Assembly (NCBI RefSeq): GCF_900111885.1
Contig: NZ_FOKG01000012.1
Coordinates: forward strand, 124,001 to 188,000
Origin: Amycolatopsis marina
GTDB lineage: Bacteria > Actinomycetota > Actinomycetes > Mycobacteriales > Pseudonocardiaceae
Length of the DNA: 64,000 nt
Direction of reading: 5' to 3'
Below are positions 57,679 through 64,000 of the stretch, piece after piece. The translations under genes were made by a program, and so were the position numbers. The notes beneath the pieces are model-generated. The model made no database searches. It was not told the DNA's origin and was given only the letters and a program-made list of their open reading frames with translations. How positions within the stretch are numbered: position 1 is the first letter of the stretch; every line of letters starts with the position of its first letter.

Positions 57679-59292
57679 ATGACCAGCACGAGCCCGGTCA
57701 GCGCGGATCAGGCCGGCGGCACGCCAGGCACCATCGGCGGCGTCGACGGCGGGCCCCATTCGTCGCGAGCGGCCGCGCTGGTCGCCCGCGCCGTGGGGGG
57801 CAAGGATTCCGCTCCGGTGACCATGACCTCGCCGTTCACCGGCCTGCCCACGGCCACGCTCCCGCAGGCCACCGACGCCGACGCGAGGGCCGTGTTCCAC
57901 GACGCCCGCGCCGCACAGCGTGCCTGGGCCGCCCGCCCGGTCGCGGAGCGGCAGCGAATCCTGATCCGGCTGCACGACCTGGTGCTCAAGCGGCAGCGCG
58001 AGGTGCTCGACCTCGTCCAGGTCGAGGCGGGCAAGTCCAGGATGGACGCCTTCGACGAGGTCTGTTCCACCGCGCTCGTCGCGGCCTACTACGGCAAGCA
58101 CAGCGCGAAGTTCCTCGCGCCCAAGCGCTCGGCGGGCGTCATCCCGCTGCTCACCAAGGCGGGCGTGGTCCGTCACCCCAAGGGCGTCGTCGGGGTCATC
58201 TCGCCATGGAACTATCCCCTCGCACTCACCGCCATGGACGTGCTGCCCGCGCTGATGGCGGGCAACACCGTGGTGCAGAAGCCGGACAACCAGACGGCGC
58301 TGTCCGCGCTGTGGCTGCACGAACTCGCCGAGGAGGCCGGGTTGCCGGCCGGTGTCTGGCAGATCCTGCTCGGCCGCGGCTCCCGTATCGGCGACGCGCT
58401 CGTCGAGGAATCGGACTACCTCTGCTTCACCGGCTCGACCCCCACCGGGAAGAACCTGGCGGCCCAGGTCGCGAGCAGACTGACCAGCTACTCGCTGGAA
58501 CTCGGTGGCAAGAACCCGATGGTCGTCCTGCCCGACGCCGACGTGGCGAAGGCGGCCGCGGGTGCCGTCACCGCCTGTTTCTCGTCCGCGGGACAGCTGT
58601 GCGTGTCCGTTGAGCGGATCTACGTGCACGAGAGTATCCGCGCGGAGTTCACCGAGGCGTTCGTGCGGCGCACGGCCGCGCTCCGGCTCGGCTGCACGCT
58701 CGACTACGGCTCCGACATGGGTTCACTCACCTCGGCCGATCAACTGGAGAACGTGCGCGCCCACGTCGAGGACGCCCGGTCGAACGGCGCCACGGTACTG
58801 ACCGGCGGACGGGCCAGGCCCGACATCGGCCCACTGTTCTACGAGCCAACGGTGCTCACCGACGTGCCGGAGTCGGCGCGGCTGTTCGCCGAGGAGACTT
58901 TCGGCCCCGTCGTGTCGATCTACGGCTACCACGATGTGAACGACGCCGTGGAGCGGGCGAACGACACGGAGTACGGCCTCAACGCCAGTGTCTGGTCCCG
59001 GGACGGACGGGCTGGCTGGGAGGTCGCCGCCCGGTTGAAGGCGGGCACGGTGAACGTCAACGAGGGCTACGCCGCGACCTTCGGCAGTGTCGGTGTGCCG
59101 ATGGGTGGAATGAAGGAGTCCGGTGTCGGGCGCCGCAACGGGGCCGAGGGGCTGCTCAAGTACACGGAGGCACAGGCCATCGCCATCCAGCGCGGGCTCA
59201 AGCTCCGCCCGTTCCGTGGCATGCCCGCCTCGGTGTGGACCAGGAGCATGACGGCCAGCATGAAACTGCTGCGCCGCCTCCCCGGCCGCTAG
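57679..59292 (+). CDS. gabD2: Succinic semialdehyde dehydrogenase-like aldehyde dehydrogenase (GabD2 type)
   Basis: Oxidises an aldehyde, probably succinic semialdehyde, to the acid with NAD(P). The 537-aa product carries an N-terminal extension of about 45 residues. It has the ISPWNYPLAL cofactor region, the catalytic glutamate in LELGGKNPM and the catalytic cysteine in SSAGQLCVSVER. The C-terminal FGSVGVPMGGMKESGVGRRNG follows. A TAG stop overlaps the convergent regulator stop (CTAG). The product-specific name rests on similarity to mycobacterial GabD2. Confidence 0.85.
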   Translation: MTSTSPVSADQAGGTPGTIGGVDGGPHSSRAAALVARAVGGKDSAPVTMTSPFTGLPTATLPQATDADARAVFHDARAAQRAWAARPVAERQRILIRLHDLVLKRQREVLDLVQVEAGKSRMDAFDEVCSTALVAAYYGKHSAKFLAPKRSAGVIPLLTKAGVVRHPKGVVGVISPWNYPLALTAMDVLPALMAGNTVVQKPDNQTALSALWLHELAEEAGLPAGVWQILLGRGSRIGDALVEESDYLCFTGSTPTGKNLAAQVASRLTSYSLELGGKNPMVVLPDADVAKAAAGAVTACFSSAGQLCVSVERIYVHESIRAEFTEAFVRRTAALRLGCTLDYGSDMGSLTSADQLENVRAHVEDARSNGATVLTGGRARPDIGPLFYEPTVLTDVPESARLFAEETFGPVVSIYGYHDVNDAVERANDTEYGLNASVWSRDGRAGWEVAARLKAGTVNVNEGYAATFGSVGVPMGGMKESGVGRRNGAEGLLKYTEAQAIAIQRGLKLRPFRGMPASVWTRSMTASMKLLRRLPGR

Positions 59293-62200
59293 CTGGTGGC
59301 AGCCGGCGCGTTGAGCAGTCCGCGGTCGTAGGCGATCGCGACTGCCTCGGCGCGCCGGTTCGCACCCAGCTTCGCCATCACGCGCGACAGGTGCACGCTC
59401 ACGGTTTTCTCACTGATGTAGAGCGCCGCGCCCACCTGCCGGTTGGTCAGCCCCTGCGCGACCAGTTCCAGCACCGACCGCTCGCGGTCGGTCAGCAGGT
59501 CCACCACGTCGCGCCGGACCGGTTCCCCGGGCAGGTCCACTCGCGCCCTGCGGGCGAGACCGCCGACCGCGTCCCTGAGCGGAACGGCGCCGAGCCGCTC
59601 CGCCACCTCGGCGGCCAGGGCCAGCTGCTCCGCTGCCGACGCGGTCGCGCCCTGCTCACCGGTGCCCAACAGCGCCTTGGCATACAGCCACCGGCAGACC
59701 GCCTGCTCGTACACCGCCCCGTACCCGAAAGCATCCACCGCCCTCGCCCACCGCGCCGGATCTCCGCCTCCGGCCAGCCCGCTCGCCGCGGCCTCCGCTC
59801 TGGCGAACCAGGCCCGCCCCTCCGGTCCGAGGCTGCCCGACCTTGGCTGGCCGTGTTCGACGCAGCCGCGCGCGTGCTCGATCAGCGCGGTCCCCTCGGC
59901 GATCGCCGCAGCCTGCTCCGCGGCATCCCCGCGAACGCGGGCGGCAGCGGCCCACGCACTGGCCGCCGTGCAGCCCAGCGCGGCGAGGCGCAGCGCACCG
60001 AGCTGCCACGGCTCGAACTCCTCGAGCCAGCCGATGACCTCCCGCGCCTTCCTGGCCGCACCCGCGTGGTCGCCCTGCCAGCTGGCGAGTTCGATCGACG
60101 CCGCCCCGTACGCCAGCGGGATCCGCAGGTCGTCCCGGCGTTGGGCGCCGATCTCGCTGCTCAGCAGCCGTTCGGCGATGTCGAACCGGCCCTTCGCCAC
60201 GACGATATGCGCCCAGATCACCGACATCCGCGCCGCGACCACACTGGAAACGCCTGCCTCGAGCTGCTGAGCGGGGTCGTCGCACGGCCAGTCGCCGCTG
60301 ACATAACGCAGGAACAGATGCTGGGATCGGACGGCGAGCCCGAAGGCGCTCCAGCTCAGCCCCGACTCCTCCGCACGTTCGATGCCTCGCCGATACAGGT
60401 CGATCGCGGACTGGATCTCCGCCTGGTCGTCGAAGCTCATCGCCTGGAAGTACAGCGCCCGCAACTCGACGTTCAGCGCGCCCGCCGCCCTGGCCTTGCC
60501 TTCGGCCTCGTGCAACCGTTTCCTTGCCTCGGCGGCATTTCCCGAAGCGTCGGCGAGCGTGCCAAGTGTGACCAGTGCCGATGCCTCGGCACCGCCCGCC
60601 CCCGCGTCCCTGGCCTCCGCGACTGCCGCCGAGGCACTCGTCAACGCCTCCTCCGGCCGGTCGAGACCGCGCAGGATCTGCGCCCTCGTGGCGAGCACCC
60701 AGGCCCGGGTCACGCCCGAGGCGTCGGCCGCGAACTCCCAGGCCCGCCCGATCGCGTCGTAGGACTCCTCGAACGTGCTCTCCAGCGCCATCAGCGCTTC
60801 CGCGAGCCTGCGCCAGGACTTGGCCGCCCGATCGGCGGACAGGTCGTCGGTCAGCGATTGCACCGCCGACCGCGCGTACGCGATCGCCCGCTCCGGTTCG
60901 CCGGAGGTACCGGCGAAGTAGGAGGCCTCGTGCAACAGCCTCGCCTCGTCGAGCCCCTCCGGCCGGTCGCCGGGTGACACCGCGTCCCAGATCCGCAGCG
61001 CCTGCTCGATGTGCCGCAGCGCCGCCCCGGGCGCGCCCAGCTTCTCCGCCTCTCGCCCGGCCCGGACCGACGCGGCCAGCGCGATCGCGAGGTCGTTGCT
61101 CTCCATCGCGTGGAAGGCCAGGCTGGCGTCACGCCCGCGGCCCTCGGGCTCCGCGGCCAGCCGTGCCGCGTAGGCGCCGTGCATGCGGGAACGCTCTCCC
61201 GGCAGCAGGTCGCCGTAGACCGCTTCCTGCAGCAACGCGTGGCGGAATGCGTAGGAGCCGTCCTCGATCACGAGTACGTGATGCTGCACCGCCTCCCGCA
61301 GAGCCTCCTCCAGCTCCAGCTCGCCGAGCCCGGCGACCTCCATGAGGACGTGGTGCGGCACGGGGCCGTTGGCTACCGCGATAACGCGCAATGCCCTGCG
61401 GGTGTCGGGCGCGAGCCGCTCCAGCCGGTCCAGCAGCACCTCCACCAGCCCGGCGGGCAGTTCCGAACCATCGGAGCAGGACGCGAGCAGTTCCTCGGCG
61501 AAGAAGGGGTTGCCCTGCGAGCGCTCGACGATGCCGGCGAGGACCGAGGGACCGATCGTGCCCTCGGCGAGGGCCTCCACGAATGTTCTGGCCTCCACCG
61601 CACCGAACGGCGGCAGGTCGACCCGCTCGACCGTGGGCATCCGGACGAGTTCGGCGAGCACCGGCCGCAGCGGATGCCGCCGGTGGACGTCCTCCTCCCG
61701 GTAGCTGGCGACCACGAGCAGTCGCTGGCCGCGCAGCCGGGAGATCAGGAAGGACAGCAGATTGCGGGTCGATCCGTCCGCCCAGTGCAGGTCCTCCACC
61801 AGCAGGACCACCGGGCTGCGCTCGGCGAGTTCGGTCAGTGCCCCGAGCATCGCGTCGAACAGCTGCAACTGGCCGAGGTCCTGTTCGGTGCGAACGCGGT
61901 GCATCGCCTCCTGGTCGGCCCTGGCCACCGGCTGGTGCTCGGATCCGGCCGCTGTCCCCGCCGGCACGACGGACGTCAGCTGCGGGAGCAGCCTGGCCAG
62001 TGCGGGCCTTGCCGCGAGCACCGCGGCGACCTCCGGCTCCGGCGCCGTGGCGAGCGGGGTGAGTGCCTCCGCGAACGGGAGGTACGGCAGACCGCCCTCC
62101 CGCACGTCCAGGCATCGTCCGGTCAGCACGAGGGCGCCTTTGCCTGCCGCGTACTCACCGAGTTCGGCGAGCAGCCGGGTCTTTCCGACCCCCGCGTCCC

Positions 62201-62324
62201 CGGCCAGCAGGACGGCGCCCGCCTGCCGCTCTTGGGCACGCGAGAAGGCCGCCCGCAACCTGCGCATCTCTGCGTTGCGGGCGACCAGTGGGATTCCGGA
62301 ACCAAGACGGGGCACAAGGTGCAT
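59289..62324 (-). CDS. LAL-type LuxR regulator with AAA ATPase domain
   Basis: A 1011-aa transcription activator. The N-terminal ATPase has Walker A LLAGDAGVGKTRLL at residues 39-52 and Walker B VVLLVEDLHWAD near 175. A central TPR-like helical region spans about 380-900. The C-terminal LuxR helix-turn-helix is LTDRERSVLELVAQGLTNRQ, followed by ALYISEKTVSVHLSRVMAKL. Such regulators often control catabolic or secondary metabolic genes. The target is unknown; the convergent aldehyde dehydrogenase is the nearest gene. Confidence 0.93.
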   Translation of the reverse strand: MHLVPRLGSGIPLVARNAEMRRLRAAFSRAQERQAGAVLLAGDAGVGKTRLLAELGEYAAGKGALVLTGRCLDVREGGLPYLPFAEALTPLATAPEPEVAAVLAARPALARLLPQLTSVVPAGTAAGSEHQPVARADQEAMHRVRTEQDLGQLQLFDAMLGALTELAERSPVVLLVEDLHWADGSTRNLLSFLISRLRGQRLLVVASYREEDVHRRHPLRPVLAELVRMPTVERVDLPPFGAVEARTFVEALAEGTIGPSVLAGIVERSQGNPFFAEELLASCSDGSELPAGLVEVLLDRLERLAPDTRRALRVIAVANGPVPHHVLMEVAGLGELELEEALREAVQHHVLVIEDGSYAFRHALLQEAVYGDLLPGERSRMHGAYAARLAAEPEGRGRDASLAFHAMESNDLAIALAASVRAGREAEKLGAPGAALRHIEQALRIWDAVSPGDRPEGLDEARLLHEASYFAGTSGEPERAIAYARSAVQSLTDDLSADRAAKSWRRLAEALMALESTFEESYDAIGRAWEFAADASGVTRAWVLATRAQILRGLDRPEEALTSASAAVAEARDAGAGGAEASALVTLGTLADASGNAAEARKRLHEAEGKARAAGALNVELRALYFQAMSFDDQAEIQSAIDLYRRGIERAEESGLSWSAFGLAVRSQHLFLRYVSGDWPCDDPAQQLEAGVSSVVAARMSVIWAHIVVAKGRFDIAERLLSSEIGAQRRDDLRIPLAYGAASIELASWQGDHAGAARKAREVIGWLEEFEPWQLGALRLAALGCTAASAWAAAARVRGDAAEQAAAIAEGTALIEHARGCVEHGQPRSGSLGPEGRAWFARAEAAASGLAGGGDPARWARAVDAFGYGAVYEQAVCRWLYAKALLGTGEQGATASAAEQLALAAEVAERLGAVPLRDAVGGLARRARVDLPGEPVRRDVVDLLTDRERSVLELVAQGLTNRQVGAALYISEKTVSVHLSRVMAKLGANRRAEAVAIAYDRGLLNAPAATS

Positions 62325-62428
62325 TGTGACCTACCGGACCGACAGTTCCGCCACGAATATCGCCGATGGCGTAGACGGCACGGACACCGTCGCCGGTCGG
62401 GCGGCTCTCACCCGGCCGGATTTCCCCC

Positions 62429-62665
62429 TCATGCCGCGCGATCCGTGCGGACGGAATCGGTGTGGTCGTGCACTCCCGTACGCTGTCGTGGCACCGCCAC
62501 TTCCCCGTCCGAGCGCGAACTCCCGCCGCTGCCACCGTGCTTCCTGCGCGAGTTGCTCCGGCGCGACGTCACGATGCGCACGAGCCTGCCTGACTTGTGC
62601 ATCTCCTCGGCTCGGTAGGCGGCCTCGGCGCGAACAGCGTCGTACATCATCCGGTCGATGATCAT
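62429..62665 (-). CDS. Small basic actinobacterial protein
   Basis: A 78-aa protein beginning MIIDRMMYDAVRAEAAYRAE, followed by a basic Ser/Arg tail. GAGGGAAACC precedes the ATG. The N-terminal half recalls small conserved proteins of this phylum. Function unknown. Confidence 0.6.
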   Translation of the reverse strand: MIIDRMMYDAVRAEAAYRAEEMHKSGRLVRIVTSRRSNSRRKHGGSGGSSRSDGEVAVPRQRTGVHDHTDSVRTDRAA

Positions 62666-62780
62666 GGTTTCCCTCGTTTCTCCTGCGAGCGCTTCTCGTC
62701 TGCAGCTCACATTCGTCCTGAGGGAACGGTCCCGGCATGGGGTGATCACGCCATGTCCGAGCTCAGCTCGGTCAGCACAC

Positions 62781-62818
62781 CCCTTACCCCGCGGTGTGGC
62801 GGTGCGACGGGGTAAGGG
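62781..62818. terminator. Hairpin downstream of the DUF397 gene
   Basis: CCCTTACCCC (62781-62790) pairs exactly with GGGGTAAGGG (62809-62818). A second short hairpin AAGGGG-CTAT-CCCCTT covers the stop codon (62822-62837). Confidence 0.65.
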
Positions 62819-62827
62819 AGTAAGGGG

Positions 62828-63046
62828 CTATCCCCTTCCCGGTACCGCCGTCGCCCGGACGACGGCGAGCATCGCGAGCCACCCGGATCGGCCGGTCACC
62901 AGCATTCCCGAGCGCGGGTCCTTGGAATCGCGCAGGGCTGCGCGTCCTTCGTGGAAGGCGACCTCGACGCAGTCGTTGCCGCCACCGCTGTGACTGCTCC
63001 TGCGCCAGATCAGGTCCTCAGGCCCGATGTCCCGCACTGTCCACAC
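62828..63046 (-). CDS. DUF397 protein
   Basis: A 72-aa protein with the family pattern WRRSSHSGGGNDCVEVAF, then ALRDSKDPRSGML. GTG 63046 has AAGGAG 8 bp upstream. It overlaps the 3' end of the XRE gene by about 29 bp. XRE-DUF5753 plus DUF397 pairs are common in actinobacteria and may act as regulator and partner. Confidence 0.9.
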   Translation of the reverse strand: MWTVRDIGPEDLIWRRSSHSGGGNDCVEVAFHEGRAALRDSKDPRSGMLVTGRSGWLAMLAVVRATAVPGRG

Positions 63047-63923
63047 TGTCCCTGCTCCTTGTCTCGCCACCGATCGCCGACACCCGCCGGACCGCGGCCG
63101 CGATCACGTCGATCGTGTCGTCGGGTTTGAGCGCGGCGGCGCGTAGGTGATCGAACATGAGTGAGTAGCGACGCACGTCGTCCGGCATCTCCAGATACGA
63201 ACCGCCGGACGTGCTGTCCACGTACACGACGTCCGGGTCCGCCTGCTCCGGGAAACCGAGAATCAGGAACGGGCCCTCCATCCCGGGGTGAGCCCCGGCC
63301 GAGAAGGGCACGACCTGGATCGTGACGTGCGGGAGTTCGGCCAGTACGAGCAGCTGCTCGAGCTGCTCGGCCAGCACGTCGGGGCCGCCGACCATGCGGT
63401 GCAGGACGGCTTCGTCGATCACGGCCCAGTACTCCGGCGGCGCCGGGTCGGCGAGCAACTGCTGACGCGCCTTCCGTGCCGCGACACGCCGCTGGATCTC
63501 GGCCTCCTCCGCGTCGGGCCGCATGGCCCTGATGACGGTGCGGGTGTAGCGCTCGGTCTGCAACAGCCCCGGCACCAGGAGCGCCTGGAACGCGCGCAAC
63601 GAGCTGGCGTCCGCCTCGAGCCCGACGAACGCCCCGGTGAACACCTCGTTGTAGGCGTGCCACCAGCCCCGCTTGCGCGCCTCGCGGGCGAGCTGGACCA
63701 GGGCATCCCGCTCATCCCCACCGAGGCCGTAGAGCTCCAGCAGATCGCGCGCGTCACGCGGCGTCACGCCTACGTGCCCAGTCTCGATCCGGCTGATCTT
63801 GGACGCCGAACACTCGAGCTTCTCGCCGACCTCGTCGATCGTGAGCTCGGCCGCCTCCCGCAGTCTGCGCAGTTCGGCGGCCAGTCTGCGGCGGCGGACG
63901 GTCGGCCCCTGAGCACGTGTCAC
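63018..63923 (-). CDS. XRE family regulator with DUF5753 domain
   Basis: A 301-aa protein with an N-terminal helix-turn-helix (LREAAELTIDEVGEKLECSA, then SKISRIETGHVGV; residues 22-54), followed by DUF5753 (FQALLVPGLLQTERYTRTVI, then VTIQVVPFSAGAHPGMEGPF). GTG 63923 has AAGGA 6 bp upstream and is preferred to the in-frame start at 63995. Confidence 0.92.
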   Translation of the reverse strand: MTRAQGPTVRRRRLAAELRRLREAAELTIDEVGEKLECSASKISRIETGHVGVTPRDARDLLELYGLGGDERDALVQLAREARKRGWWHAYNEVFTGAFVGLEADASSLRAFQALLVPGLLQTERYTRTVIRAMRPDAEEAEIQRRVAARKARQQLLADPAPPEYWAVIDEAVLHRMVGGPDVLAEQLEQLLVLAELPHVTIQVVPFSAGAHPGMEGPFLILGFPEQADPDVVYVDSTSGGSYLEMPDDVRRYSLMFDHLRAAALKPDDTIDVIAAAVRRVSAIGGETRSRDSVDSAGHRA

Positions 63924-64000
63924 GGAGTTCCTTCCCCGTCCGATCGATCGTGAATACACCTCACCGCCCGCCACAATAACCAGAGCGCTCCGCAATCGGT

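Overview
The window is GC-rich (roughly 70%) actinobacterial DNA. Dense coding, GTG/TTG starts, ATGA-type stop/start overlaps, F420-type oxidoreductases, a Cvn-type signalling cassette and an XRE/DUF397 pair point to the Pseudonocardiaceae (Amycolatopsis/Prauserella/Saccharomonospora-like). The sequence alone does not fix the genus. Bases 1-34507 are mainly a sterol (cholesterol-type) catabolic region whose gene order closely matches the mycobacterial/rhodococcal locus. It is interrupted by two unrelated inserts.

Bases 1-6673 hold the block for the last two rings (HIP). fadE30 lies divergent from fadD3-echA-fadE31-fadE32-fadE33, and a perfect KstR2-type operator sits between them. Bases 6685-9526 carry gdhA, a short-chain dehydrogenase and a GNAT acetyltransferase. 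Bases 9697-11973 carry a three-gene module: a 503-aa protein with a disordered N-terminus and glycine-zipper C-terminus, a SAV_915-like protein and a small WXG100-like protein. Bases 12117-15798 are hsaA-(49-aa ORF)-hsaD-hsaC-hsaB for rings A and B. Bases 15943-22830 hold two divergent FAD steroid dehydrogenases, then kshA, a Cys-rich small gene, kshB and a MaoC hydratase. Bases 23824-28661 are the side-chain (igr-type) operon chsE1-chsE2-chsH2-chsH1-ltp2. Then come a WS/DGAT acyltransferase, an alpha/beta hydrolase, fadE34 and kstR. Six KstR-type boxes lie in front of hsaA, between the two FAD genes (two), before chsE1, and between fadE34 and kstR (two). This suggests KstR control of ring and side-chain genes, KstR autoregulation, and separate KstR2 control of the HIP block.

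Bases 34566-38275 contain three luciferase-like F420/FMN oxidoreductases around a DUF6008-like membrane protein. Bases 38370-41609 encode a fused isobutyryl-CoA mutase (IcmF). Bases 41743-47203 are a Cvn conservon (kinase, roadblock, DUF742, GTPase). A 1.1-kb gene-poor stretch ending in a decayed fragment of an acetate/solute symporter precedes a polyamine operon (PLP decarboxylase, SpeD, SpeE; 48578-51016). Then come small membrane proteins, a lytic transglycosylase, and a 55-aa membrane peptide with a hairpin terminator. An acyl-CoA dehydrogenase/alpha-methylacyl-CoA racemase pair with a divergent TetR follows, then an aldehyde dehydrogenase (GabD2-like), a large LuxR-type ATPase regulator, and an XRE-DUF5753/DUF397 pair.

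Several intergenic gaps contain short repeats that no gene explains. Three arrays are built of exactly 21-bp units, two of them sharing a consensus. There are also paired hairpins and a 53-bp direct repeat. No rRNA, tRNA, CRISPR array or intact insertion sequence was recognised.
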